Shown piece by piece: positions 56,953-64,000 of a stretch of 64,000 bases of DNA. The position numbers and the translations under genes were made by a program. The notes beneath the pieces are model-generated. The model was not told the origin of the DNA. It ran no database searches and saw nothing but the letters and a program-made list of their open reading frames with translations. Source of the stretch: Terribium retamae (GTDB taxonomy: Bacteria; Pseudomonadota; Alphaproteobacteria; Rhizobiales; Rhizobiaceae); the NCBI RefSeq assembly GCF_022347545.1, contig NZ_JAKREW010000005.1:62001-126000 (forward strand). Reading direction: 5' to 3'. Numbering within the stretch: the first letter of the stretch is position 1; each line of letters begins with the position of its first letter.

Positions 56953-57065
56953 CGCGATGCTGGCTCGCGGTGGCCTCGGTCGAGCATGGCCGCGCGGAAG
57001 GCTTCATGCAGGTGAATCAGGGCAAGGGCGCGACCTATAAGCCGGAAACGGGTCGACAACCGTGA
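56949..57065 (+). pseudogene. 5' remnant of an EVE-domain protein gene
   Basis: Starting at the ATG that overlaps the VOC stop (ATGA), the frame encodes only 38 residues: MTRCWLAVASVEHGRAEGF, then MQVNQGKGATYKPETGRQP. The opening W(I/L)AVAS-EH and GFMQVxxGK match the first part of EVE-domain proteins, which usually run about 140-150 residues and bind modified bases or RNA. After GKG the reading leaves the family and stops. No remaining part is visible downstream before the convergent gene at 57073. I judge it a truncation; a short genuine protein is less likely. Confidence 0.6.
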
Positions 57066-57072
57066 TCGCGGA

Positions 57073-58038
57073 TCAGGATTTCAGAGCTTTGTAGACCGCA
57101 ATCCCGGCCGCAAGGTCCTCCAGAGCTGCGCCGACCGACTTGAACAGGGTGACTTCTTGAGCGCGTTCACGACCCTTCTTCTGGCCACGCGCCAGCTCGT
57201 GCAGGTCTGCGATGATGGCACCAAGCTTGAGCACGCCGGAAGCAAGTGGTTGGACGATATCTCCGGCCTCCTTGGTGGCGCCGGCACGGGTGTCGACATA
57301 GACACGGGCGCGGGTGATGGCTGCGTCGTCGGCTTCACGCATGGTCGGCGTGAACCCCCCGACCAGGTCGATATGAGCTCCTGGTTTGACCAGAGCGCCC
57401 TTCACCAGCGGCTCATTGGAAATGGTGGCGGAGGAGACGATGTCAGCCTCTGCCAATTCGACGTCGAGATCCGCAGCCGCTTCAGCCGGCAAACCTTCGG
57501 CGCGAAGAGCGGCAGCGACCTTTTCCGCATTGACGGGCGTGCGATTCCAGATCTTGATCGATGTGATCGGACGTACCGCCGAATGTGCCTTGGCCAGGAA
57601 AGGCGATAGGGCGCCAGCGCCGATCACCAGCAGCCGCGATGCATCTTCCCGCGCCAGATAGGAGGCGGCGAGTGCCGAAGCGCAGGCGGTACGCCATTGC
57701 GTCAGGCGCTGGCCGTCGATCAATGCCTCCGGTTCGCCGGTCTTGCCGTCCAGGAGCAGGTAGAGCCCCATCACAGCAGGCTTGCCGATGGCGTTGTTGT
57801 CGGGTGACACGGTGACAATCTTGACGCCGATGTGGCCATCTTTCGAAGTCCCGGCAGCATTGAGATCAGTCCATGCCGGCATCAACAGCAACGTAGAGGC
57901 GGCACTGTCGGGCCGTTCGATCGTATGGTGGTGGCGTACCGGCTGTACTGCGCCCTCGCGGAAAGCGGTGCGGAGCGTTTCGACCAGACCGGAAAAGGTC
58001 AGCGCGCGATCAACCTCGGCGGCCGAGATGGTCAGCAT
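57073..58038 (-). CDS. Ornithine cyclodeaminase/mu-crystallin family protein
   Basis: Family members catalyse ornithine cyclisation, alanine dehydrogenation or reduction of cyclic imines with NAD(P)H. The 321-residue product has MLTISAAEVDRALTFSGLVETLRTAFREG at the start, substrate segments with RHHHTI and TLLLMPAW, and the conserved LIDGQRLTQWRTACASALAASYLAREDASRLLVIGAGALSPFLAKAHSAVRPI. The GAGxx nucleotide motif is followed by IKIWNRTPVNAEKVAAAL. A C-terminal VDLVGGFTPTMREADDAAI fits the family, with the Asp. Lysine-type OCD contains DIVQPLASG here. The substrate cannot be set. Confidence 0.9.
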   Translation of the reverse strand: MLTISAAEVDRALTFSGLVETLRTAFREGAVQPVRHHHTIERPDSAASTLLLMPAWTDLNAAGTSKDGHIGVKIVTVSPDNNAIGKPAVMGLYLLLDGKTGEPEALIDGQRLTQWRTACASALAASYLAREDASRLLVIGAGALSPFLAKAHSAVRPITSIKIWNRTPVNAEKVAAALRAEGLPAEAAADLDVELAEADIVSSATISNEPLVKGALVKPGAHIDLVGGFTPTMREADDAAITRARVYVDTRAGATKEAGDIVQPLASGVLKLGAIIADLHELARGQKKGRERAQEVTLFKSVGAALEDLAAGIAVYKALKS

Positions 58039-58065
58039 TGATCGGCTCCATTCTATGAAAGACGG

Positions 58066-58398
58066 TCAGGCGGTGGGCTTGGGCAGCGTCGGTCCCTGGC
58101 CGGCGGAAGGCGTGCGCGCGATCGCCTGACGCAAGTTCTCCGCCTCGACCCCGCGCTGGCGCGCGAGCTTGCGGTAGCGGCCCTGACGCAACCACGTCGC
58201 AAACGAGCCGACGAGGATGCCGATGGCGAGCGCCAGGAACAGCATGACGAACAGCGGCAAGGTGAGCGTCAGCGCGGGATTGCCGGGATTGAACGGGTCA
58301 AGCGTGAAGGCCACCAACTCACGGTTCGCTACAGCCAGCGCAATCAGCAAGATGGCCAGCGGAACAAAGATGATGATGACGGCGAAGCGGTTGAACAT
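58066..58398 (-). CDS. LapA/DUF1049-like membrane protein
   Basis: A small inner-membrane protein related to LapA (YciS), which in E. coli acts in LPS assembly quality control. The ATG at 58398 follows GGAGACGCC and gives 110 residues; an in-frame upstream start at 58449 adds a basic lead not needed. Two helices, FAVIIIFVPLAILLIALAVANRELVAFTLDPFNP and LTLPLFVMLFLALAIGILVGSFATWL, are followed by a basic cytosolic helix (RQGRYRKLARQRGVEAENLRQ). The N-R-x-x-V-x-F-x-x-xP pattern is the DUF1049 signature. It precedes an OCD-like gene and follows ihfB in the same direction. Confidence 0.87.
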   Translation of the reverse strand: MFNRFAVIIIFVPLAILLIALAVANRELVAFTLDPFNPGNPALTLTLPLFVMLFLALAIGILVGSFATWLRQGRYRKLARQRGVEAENLRQAIARTPSAGQGPTLPKPTA

Positions 58399-58474
58399 GG
58401 CGTCTCCAGTCGAAAGGCTGGTTGCGGCCATCCGCCTGGAGGCCGGCATGGCGGCTTAGGCGACTGCAATCGCC

Positions 58475-58759
58475 TTATTTGTCGCCGTTCAGCCTTTCAC
58501 GCAACTCCTTGCCGGTCTTGAAGAACGGTACCCACTTTTCCTCGACCTCCACCGACTCGCCTGTGCGGGGGTTGCGGCCTGTGCGGGCAGGGCGGTTCTT
58601 GACGGAGAAGGCCCCGAAGCCGCGCAACTCCACCCGGTTGCCGTCGGCGAGCGCGTCGGTGATTTCGTCGAAGACCGCGCCGACGATGTTTTCAACGTCG
58701 CGCAGGAACAGATGCGGATTGCGGGTGGCAATGATTTGGACGAGTTCGGACTTGATCAT
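58475..58759 (-). CDS. ihfB: Integration host factor subunit beta
   Basis: One of the two subunits of IHF, a DNA-bending nucleoid protein. The 94-residue product has the HU/IHF fold: [92 protein letters not shown]. The beta-arm with the Pro that inserts into DNA (GRNPRTGE) is intact. VELRGFGAF and the [10 protein letters not shown] region mark the beta subunit rather than HU. The gene lies between lapA-like and sppA on the minus strand, the usual rhizobial order. Confidence 0.95.
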   Translation of the reverse strand: MIKSELVQIIATRNPHLFLRDVENIVGAVFDEITDALADGNRVELRGFGAFSVKNRPARTGRNPRTGESVEVEEKWVPFFKTGKELRERLNGDK

Positions 58760-58840
58760 GCGGACGGTCCCCGTAAAGGCGCGGCGGCCAATTTTATGCG
58801 GATGATTTTATTCGCTTTTTGACTTATGCCCCACGCCAGA

Positions 58841-59791
58841 TCAAGGGTGCCAGACCGAAACGAGACCGTCAAGGAACAAGCGGTCGGCACCGATCTCGCG
58901 CAGCACCTCTTCGCTCTCTACCGGCAGCCCGAGTGCGCGACCGATCTGACGGACCATCGCATTGGGCAGGAAGAGACTGTCGCGTTCGGTGCTTTTCCAC
59001 TCGACGACCTTCAGTTTTTCGTCGACACCCTTGGTGCCGAGCCACTTCACAGCCTCCTGTTCGCCGCCCAACGCGTCGATCAGCTTGTTGGCGACAGCCT
59101 GGCGCCCCGTGAAGATCGAGCCGTCGGCCAGCGCCAAGGCCTGCGGTCGGGGCAGCTTGCGGCGCTCGGCAACGATGTCGACGAACCAATCATAGCTGTC
59201 CATAATCAGCTTGCGCACCATGGCACGGGCTTCTTCGGTGGTCGGCGCGAACGGCGAGGGCGATGCCTTGAGCGGCGAAGATTTCACTTCTTCCAGCTTG
59301 ACACCGATCTTGTCCATCAGTCCGGTCACGTCCGGATACTGGATCAGCACGCCGATCGAGCCGACGATCGAGGTCTGATGAGCCACGATGTAGTCGGACG
59401 CGCTCGCGATCATGTATCCTGCAGACGCAGCCAGGGTGCCGACCTCGGTTACAACAGGCTTCTCTGCCGCAAGCTTGCGCACGGCATCGTAGATGGTTTC
59501 GCCGCCAACCGTGGTGCCGCCCGGCGAATTGACAAGCACAATCACACCTTTGACGTGTGGCGCCTTGCGCACCGCTTCGATGCGGCGGATCAATTCGTCG
59601 TCCTGTGTGATGGTGCCTTCGATCTTGATCTTCGCAATATGATCGACGCCGGTCCCTTCACCGCCGCCATAGTACCAGGCCGACAATGCGGCCAGTCCGA
59701 ACAGTAGGACGGCAATGGCGGCGATGCGCCAGAAGGTCAACTTGCGCCGCAGGCGGCGGCGGTCGATCAGGTCGTCGGCTCTCAAGGTCAT
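58841..59791 (-). CDS. sppA: Signal peptide peptidase SppA (short form)
   Basis: A membrane-bound serine peptidase that removes cleaved signal peptides. The ATG at 59791 follows GAGGCTGAT and gives 316 residues; a start at 59812 adds seven. One N-terminal helix (FWRIAAIAVLLFGLAALSAWYYG) leads to the catalytic domain. It has VIVLVNSPGGTTVGGETIY, the nucleophile Ser in VTEVGTLAASAGYMIASASDYIVAHQTSIVGSIGVL and the general-base Lys in VKSSPLKASPS. It is the 36-kDa single-domain type common in alphaproteobacteria. It is transcribed away from the lpt operon. Confidence 0.94.
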   Translation of the reverse strand: MTLRADDLIDRRRLRRKLTFWRIAAIAVLLFGLAALSAWYYGGGEGTGVDHIAKIKIEGTITQDDELIRRIEAVRKAPHVKGVIVLVNSPGGTTVGGETIYDAVRKLAAEKPVVTEVGTLAASAGYMIASASDYIVAHQTSIVGSIGVLIQYPDVTGLMDKIGVKLEEVKSSPLKASPSPFAPTTEEARAMVRKLIMDSYDWFVDIVAERRKLPRPQALALADGSIFTGRQAVANKLIDALGGEQEAVKWLGTKGVDEKLKVVEWKSTERDSLFLPNAMVRQIGRALGLPVESEEVLREIGADRLFLDGLVSVWHP

Positions 59792-60133
59792 ATCAGCCTC
59801 ATTTTGGGGCACAGGCAGACGCTTTTAATCCAACGTCCCATTCGGGGCTACCGCTTTCGACCCCGCATGCTGCGCGACATTATTGCAGCAAGCATCCCGC
59901 TGCAGTCGAGCAACTCCCTACCAACGATCCGGCAATAAAGGGGCGGACCATAGTCGAAATGTAGGCATGGCTATGAAAAAGGGGCCGTGCTAGTCTTATA
60001 GCCCCTTGGCGATTTATCGGCGCTTCAGGGGATAAGTCATATTTTTGCGATTTTTCTTCGCATGCGCTTGCTTGGGCGCAAACCCGCACCAAATAAAGCG
60101 CGGGTTCGGCGGGCAAAGGACCAGAAGGTTTAC
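59792..60133. other. Intergenic region between sppA and lptC
   Basis: This 342-base gap has no credible gene, though an in-frame extension of lptC to 60062 is open. A stem (AAGGGGC at 59979-59985 with GCCCCTT at 60001-60007) is followed on the minus strand by TTTTTCATAG, so it may stop minus-strand transcripts. It should also hold the lptC promoter; I do not see a clear one. Confidence 0.45.
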
Positions 60134-60856
60134 ATGTTGGCACGAACGACCGACCCGGAGGGTAAGGACGATATTGTTGTCGCGCCGAAGCGCGGCGAGA
60201 TTCCGTCCGAGCGCGCGGTTGCATTCGACAATGCCCAACGGCATTCGCGCCGGGTGCGGTTCCTCAAGCTGGCCTTGCCGACCCTAGCCGCCATCATCGC
60301 AATTGCCTTTCCGGTCTACTCCTACCTCAAGACGCCGCCCGCGGTGCCTGTGCAGGCTGACGGCAGTGCTTTCTCCAACGGCAAGCTGGTGATGGCAAAT
60401 CCGAAGCTGGAGGGTTTCACCAAGCAGAATCTTCCCTATTCGATGAAGGCGTTGAGAGCGATCCAGGACGTCTCCAAGGAGAGCATCATCGGGCTGGAGG
60501 GCATCGATGCCAAGCTGCCGCTGGACAAGGATACGTCGGCGACGGTCGGTGCGAGCCAGGGTGTCTACAACCGCGACGCCAACACGCTGGAGTTGGCCAA
60601 GGACATTACAATGACCACCACCAGTGGAATGGTGGTGAAGTTGAAATCGGCCTTCCTTGATATGGCGAAAGGCAATATGAAGACGAACGACCCGGTCGAC
60701 ATCGTCACGCGCGGCTCGCATATCCAATCCGACTCCATGTCGGTCGAGGACGGCGGCAAGGTGCTGGTTTTTGAGAAGCGGGTGCGAGTCAACCTGGAGC
60801 CTGGCGCGCTGAAGACGGCCAGCGACAAGAGCGGAGAGCCGAATGCGGCCCAATAA
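60134..60856 (+). CDS. lptC: LPS export ABC transporter periplasmic protein LptC
   Basis: Links the LptB2FG transporter to the periplasmic bridge that carries LPS. The ATG at 60134 with AGAAGG five bases upstream gives 240 residues; ATG 60062 would add 24 basic residues. A single helix (FLKLALPTLAAIIAIAFPVYSYL) anchors it. The periplasmic beta-jellyroll has PKLEGFTKQNLPYSMKALRAIQDV, LPLDKDTSATVGASQGVYNRDANTLELAKDITMTTTSGMVVKLKSAFLDMAKGNMKTNDPVDI. The gene overlaps lptA by 14 bases and begins the lptC-lptA-lptB-rpoN string. Confidence 0.92.
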   Translation: MLARTTDPEGKDDIVVAPKRGEIPSERAVAFDNAQRHSRRVRFLKLALPTLAAIIAIAFPVYSYLKTPPAVPVQADGSAFSNGKLVMANPKLEGFTKQNLPYSMKALRAIQDVSKESIIGLEGIDAKLPLDKDTSATVGASQGVYNRDANTLELAKDITMTTTSGMVVKLKSAFLDMAKGNMKTNDPVDIVTRGSHIQSDSMSVEDGGKVLVFEKRVRVNLEPGALKTASDKSGEPNAAQ

Positions 60857-61433
60857 GATGAAGTGGCTTGCGGTTGGGGTGTTCCTTGCGGCCACTGCCG
60901 TCCCGGCTTTCGCGCAGTCGACCCAGACCAACATGTCGGGCTTGAAGCTTTCCGGCGACAAGCCGATCCAGATCGAGAGCGACAAGCTGGAGGTGCGGCA
61001 GGACGAAAACCTTGCCATTTTCACCGGCAACGTCAGTGTCGTTCAGGGGCCGACCCTGCTGAAGGCAGGTATTTTGAAAGTCTACTATCTGAAGGATCAA
61101 GCCGCTGGCAAGGATGGCTCCAAGAGTGCGGCCATGGCTGGCCCCGCACTTGGCGGCTCGACCAACATCGACCATCTCGAAGTCGATGGCACCGTTTATC
61201 TCAAATCCGATGACCAGGTCGCTACCGGCGATCGTGGTACCTTCGACATGAAGAGCCAGGTCTTGGTCCTGACCGGCTCCAAGGTGGTGCTGAGCCAGGG
61301 AGACAACATTCTCACGGGCTGCAAGCTGACCGTGCAGATGAAGTCGGGCCTTGCCAATGTCGATGGCTGCAGCAAGGGCGGTTCCGGTCGCGTCATGATG
61401 TCGATTTCTCCGGATTCGGCCAAGAAACCCTAA
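60843..61433 (+). CDS. lptA: LPS transport protein LptA
   Basis: Periplasmic bridge protein for LPS transport. The 196-residue product has a signal peptide ([18 protein letters not shown]). The OstA beta-jellyroll follows: [121 protein letters not shown] segment occupies the middle. The start overlaps the end of lptC. Two Cys (GCKL, GCSK) may form a disulfide. It is followed by lptB after 11 bases. Confidence 0.93.
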   Translation: MRPNKMKWLAVGVFLAATAVPAFAQSTQTNMSGLKLSGDKPIQIESDKLEVRQDENLAIFTGNVSVVQGPTLLKAGILKVYYLKDQAAGKDGSKSAAMAGPALGGSTNIDHLEVDGTVYLKSDDQVATGDRGTFDMKSQVLVLTGSKVVLSQGDNILTGCKLTVQMKSGLANVDGCSKGGSGRVMMSISPDSAKKP

Positions 61434-61444
61434 CCGGAAGTGCG

Positions 61445-62239
61445 ATGCAGTTGCTGAAACGATCCGACGCCAAGCCGGCAGCGCCTGCCATTGCGGGTGG
61501 CGAGAAGGTGAAACTCAAGGGCACGCTGATGGCTCGTGGCTTGTCCAAAAGCTACAAGGGCAGGCGCGTCGTGAACGGCGTCTCGTTGGGTGTTCGCGCG
61601 GGTGAGGCGGTTGGCTTGCTCGGTCCCAACGGCGCCGGCAAGACCACGTGCTTCTACATGGTAACGGGACTGGTCCCAGTCGACGAGGGTACGATCGAGA
61701 TCGACGGTTACGACGTCACCTCGATGCCGATGTACCGCCGGGCGCGTCTTGGTATCGGCTATCTGCCGCAGGAAGCCTCCATCTTCCGCGGTCTCAATGT
61801 CGAACAGAATATCCGTGCGGTTCTGGAGGTCGTGGAAAAGAGCCGCAAGACGCGTGAGCGCGAACTCGACGCGTTGCTGGAGGAGTTCCACATCACCCAT
61901 CTGCGCAAGGCGCCCTCCATGGCTCTGTCGGGTGGTGAGCGGCGGCGTCTCGAGATCGCGCGCGCGCTGGCCAGCCGCCCGGCATACATGTTGCTCGACG
62001 AACCTTTTGCAGGCATCGACCCGATCGCGGTGGCCGACATCCAGCAGCTTGTTCGCCATCTGACAGCGCGTGGCATCGGTGTCCTGATCACCGACCACAA
62101 TGTGCGCGAGACGCTGGGTTTGATCGATCGCGCCTATATCATCCATGCCGGCGAAGTGCTGACCCACGGCCGGGCGGAAGAGATCGTTGCAAATCCGGAC
62201 GTGCGGCGGCTCTACCTGGGCGAAGCCTTCACGCTCTAA
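61445..62239 (+). CDS. lptB: LPS export ATPase LptB
   Basis: ATPase of the LPS extraction complex. The 264-residue product has Walker [16 protein letters not shown], signature [16 protein letters not shown], Walker [21 protein letters not shown] and switch His [10 protein letters not shown]. The C-terminal [13 protein letters not shown] is diagnostic of LptB. An N-terminal extension of about 20 residues ([22 protein letters not shown]) precedes the usual start, as in other rhizobia. It follows lptA by 11 bases and is followed by rpoN, the standard order. Confidence 0.96.
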   Translation: MQLLKRSDAKPAAPAIAGGEKVKLKGTLMARGLSKSYKGRRVVNGVSLGVRAGEAVGLLGPNGAGKTTCFYMVTGLVPVDEGTIEIDGYDVTSMPMYRRARLGIGYLPQEASIFRGLNVEQNIRAVLEVVEKSRKTRERELDALLEEFHITHLRKAPSMALSGGERRRLEIARALASRPAYMLLDEPFAGIDPIAVADIQQLVRHLTARGIGVLITDHNVRETLGLIDRAYIIHAGEVLTHGRAEEIVANPDVRRLYLGEAFTL

Positions 62240-62338
62240 CTCCAGCGCTGCCGCGTTGCGCCTGCAGGTTCTTTGCACCAAGGACGATGCGCGGCGCGGT
62301 AACGCTCCGCTAAACGCGGGATGTTAAGGCTCATTGCC

Positions 62339-62367
62339 TTGACAAGCAAAAGCCGGGCCATTTGATA
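62339..62367 (+). promoter_or_regulatory. Candidate sigma-70 promoter of rpoN
   Basis: TTGACA at 62339-62344, then 17 bases, then TTGATA at 62362-62367. It ends 46 bases before the rpoN start, so rpoN can be expressed apart from the lpt genes. Confidence 0.55.
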
Positions 62368-62413
62368 GCGTGAGTGGCGCCAACCCACCAGATAAGGATT
62401 TTGCACCCGGAAC

Positions 62414-63937
62414 ATGGCACTCGCGGCCAAATTACAGCTAAGACAGTCCCAGTCGCTGGTGATGACGCCGCAACTGATGCAGTCGATCCGGCTGTTGCAG
62501 CTCACCCATGTCGAGCTCGACCGCTTCATCGACGAGGAGATCGAGCGTAATCCTCTTCTGGAGCGGGCCGATCCACAGCCGGATGCTCCCGGTGAACCGG
62601 TATTGCAAGAAGAAGGCAGCCGAAAACCGTCGAACGCCGACGAATGGTTTGAAGCGGAGACTGCCTGGAGCGCAGAGGCGATATCGGAAAAGCTCGATTC
62701 CTCGCTCGAAAACCTGTTTCCGGACGACCCCGGGGTGAACGAACGGGTTGGTCCCGATCTTTCGCAGCAATGGAAGTCTGCACCAGGCAACGGCTCGGGC
62801 GCTTCCGAAGGCTTCGACATGGAGGACATGGCAGCGGCGGCCGTCACATTGCGCGACCATGTCGGCGAGCAGATCGCCTTCAGCTTCGTCGATGCCGGCG
62901 ACCGCTTGATCGCGGCGGAATTGGCCGATGGGCTGGATGAGGCCGGGTATTTGAGCGCCGATACCGGAGAAATTGCAGATCGCCTCGGCACCGATCTGGC
63001 CTCCGTCGAACGGGTGCTGGCAAGTTGTCGCGGTTTCGAGCCTGCTGGGCTTTTTGCTTCCAGTCTCGCCGAATGCCTTTCCTTGCAGCTTGCTGCGCGT
63101 AACCGCCTTGATCCGGCAATGAAGGTGCTGGTTGCCAATCTCGAGCTTCTGGCCAAGCGCGATTTCCAGGCGCTGAAGCGGCTATGCGGCGTCGATGAGG
63201 AAGACCTCGTCGACATGCTGGCAGAGATCCGGGCGCTGGACCCGCGGCCGGGCCTCGTCTTTTCGAGCGGTGCCAGTGATGCCATCGTCGCCGACGTCGA
63301 GGTGCGGCCGGCCGCGGACGGCAGTTGGGCGGTCGAGCTCAATGCCGATGCGCTTCCCCGGGTGCTGGTCGATCAGGTCTATTTCGCCAGGGTGCTCGGG
63401 CAGGCCAGGAACCAGGGCGAAAAAGATTTCCTCTCCGAGTGCCTGCAGAACGCCAATTGGCTCACGCGCAGCTTGGATCAGCGCGCCAAGACCATCCTTA
63501 AGGTGGCTTCCGAGATCGTACGCCAGCAGGACGCTTTTCTTGTCCACGGCGTGCGCCACTTGCGGCCGCTCAACCTGAAGACGGTGGCAGATGCCATCGG
63601 CATGCATGAATCAACCGTCAGCCGTGTGACGGCCAACAAATACATGCTCACGCCGCGCGGCGTGTTCGAGCTGCGCTATTTCTTCACGGCCTCGATCGCC
63701 GCAGCCGATGGCGGGGCGGCACATTCCTCGGAAGCGGTGCGTGATCGCATTCGCCAGTTGATCGAGGAAGAGAAGGTGGAAGACGTGCTCTCCGATGACA
63801 CGATTGTCGACCTGTTGAAGGGGGACGGAGTGGATGTCGCGCGCCGCACGGTTGCCAAGTATCGGGAAGCAATGAACATTCCGTCCTCGGTGCAGCGGCG
63901 GCGCGAAAAACGCGCGCTCTCCGGCGCCGGCCGTTGA
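62414..63937 (+). CDS. rpoN: RNA polymerase sigma-54 factor
   Basis: Directs RNA polymerase to -24/-12 promoters of nitrogen and other genes, needing enhancer-binding proteins. The 507-residue product has the Gln/Leu-rich Region I (LQLRQSQSLVMTPQLMQSIRLLQLTHVELDRFIDEEIERNPLLE). An acidic linker, the core-binding domain (DVEVRPAADGSWAVELNADALPRV) and the HTH (LKTVADAIGMHESTVSRVTANKYMLTPRGVFELRYFF) follow. The RpoN box ARRTVAKYREAMNIPSS is intact. It follows lptB by 174 bases. Its stop is followed by a promoter for the next gene, expected to be hpf outside the window. Confidence 0.96.
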   Translation: MALAAKLQLRQSQSLVMTPQLMQSIRLLQLTHVELDRFIDEEIERNPLLERADPQPDAPGEPVLQEEGSRKPSNADEWFEAETAWSAEAISEKLDSSLENLFPDDPGVNERVGPDLSQQWKSAPGNGSGASEGFDMEDMAAAAVTLRDHVGEQIAFSFVDAGDRLIAAELADGLDEAGYLSADTGEIADRLGTDLASVERVLASCRGFEPAGLFASSLAECLSLQLAARNRLDPAMKVLVANLELLAKRDFQALKRLCGVDEEDLVDMLAEIRALDPRPGLVFSSGASDAIVADVEVRPAADGSWAVELNADALPRVLVDQVYFARVLGQARNQGEKDFLSECLQNANWLTRSLDQRAKTILKVASEIVRQQDAFLVHGVRHLRPLNLKTVADAIGMHESTVSRVTANKYMLTPRGVFELRYFFTASIAAADGGAAHSSEAVRDRIRQLIEEEKVEDVLSDDTIVDLLKGDGVDVARRTVAKYREAMNIPSSVQRRREKRALSGAGR

Positions 63938-63969
63938 GAAGCCGCGGATTTCCACAGTTTTTCGTTTCG

Positions 63970-63998
63970 TTGACAAGCGCCGGGGAGTTGGCTAGAAG
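63970..63998 (+). promoter_or_regulatory. Candidate promoter of the gene right of the window (hpf-type expected)
   Basis: TTGACA at 63970-63975 and TAGAAG at 63993-63998 are 17 bases apart, a good housekeeping promoter. In Rhizobiales the ribosome hibernation gene normally follows rpoN; the gene itself is outside the window. Confidence 0.5.
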
Positions 63999-64000
63999 CC

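Noticed and set aside
59976..60007. Stem-loop with minus-strand T-run before lptC as a second stress sRNA terminator
   Set aside because: Only a 7-bp stem with a 17-base loop, and no promoter could be found for a minus-strand transcript; noted only as a possible terminator.
1..64000. CRISPR arrays, rRNA or tRNA genes, insertion sequences, prophage genes
   Set aside because: I looked for regular direct repeats with spacers, tRNA-like cloverleaf ends, transposase or integrase motifs and phage structural genes and saw none.

Overview
The window is GC-rich chromosomal DNA (low 60s % GC by eye) from an alphaproteobacterium of the order Rhizobiales, most like Mesorhizobium/Phyllobacteriaceae. The evidence is gene content and order (NrnC instead of Orn, DUF2849 beside cysG/cysI, DUF982 and DUF934 proteins, OlsB, lptC-lptA-lptB-rpoN) and short dispersed palindromic repeats of rhizobial type. 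I see no rRNA, tRNA, CRISPR array, insertion sequence or prophage. It reads as ordinary core chromosome with several sugar-use islands.

Layout. 1-7100: a sugar-acid/deoxysugar operon on the minus strand (UxaA-type dehydratase, aldo/keto reductase, FucU/RbsD mutarotase, periplasmic binding protein, and an ABC ATPase cut by the window edge) with a divergent GntR regulator that has two DNA-binding domains. 7200-10460: a copper-handling cluster (small Cys protein, PCu(A)C chaperone, YcnI/DUF1775, CopC-CopD fusion). 10670-13460: gnd and an S41/PDZ protein. 13500-21100: a LacI-controlled carbohydrate ABC importer with a TIM-barrel isomerase-like enzyme and a Gfo/Idh/MocA oxidoreductase but no glycosidase. 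21300-28670: YghZ reductase, Zur, a GFA-family protein, polA with an altered proofreading motif, and an HxlR-GST-NTF2-tautomerase detoxification module. 28670-33700: lipid kinase, M20 peptidase, nrnC, small stress-type membrane protein, and two candidate small RNAs with C-rich hairpin loops. 33700-43060: PBP1a, a KefB/YbaL-type antiporter, then the sulfate assimilation set cysG-DUF2849-cysI-cysH-DUF934. 43200-50400: GMC oxidoreductase, grpE, a TRIC-type channel, a nonsense-disrupted YjbR-like pseudogene, olsB with a candidate Pho box, and a hybrid histidine kinase. 50560-58760: LysR/NIPSNAP pair, AcuI-type reductase, lspA with an apparent CTG start inside a translationally coupled overlap, two rRNA/tRNA-type methyltransferases, WYL regulator, VOC protein with an EVE-domain remnant, ornithine cyclodeaminase-like enzyme, LapA-like protein and ihfB. 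58840-64000: sppA, then lptC-lptA-lptB-rpoN for LPS export and sigma-54.

How it fits together. The two sugar operons each combine import, oxidation and local repression, and each carries repeated candidate operators in its promoter region. The cysteine genes form a compact siroheme/sulfite/APS reduction pathway. Envelope genes (PBP1a, lptABC, lspA, sppA, olsB, LapA) are spread through the window. Stress control is suggested by candidate alternative-sigma promoters: a perfect GGAAC-N16-CGTT (EcfG type) before one candidate sRNA, and heat-shock-like sites before grpE and the other. All functional assignments come from reading the sequence; no database search was run.
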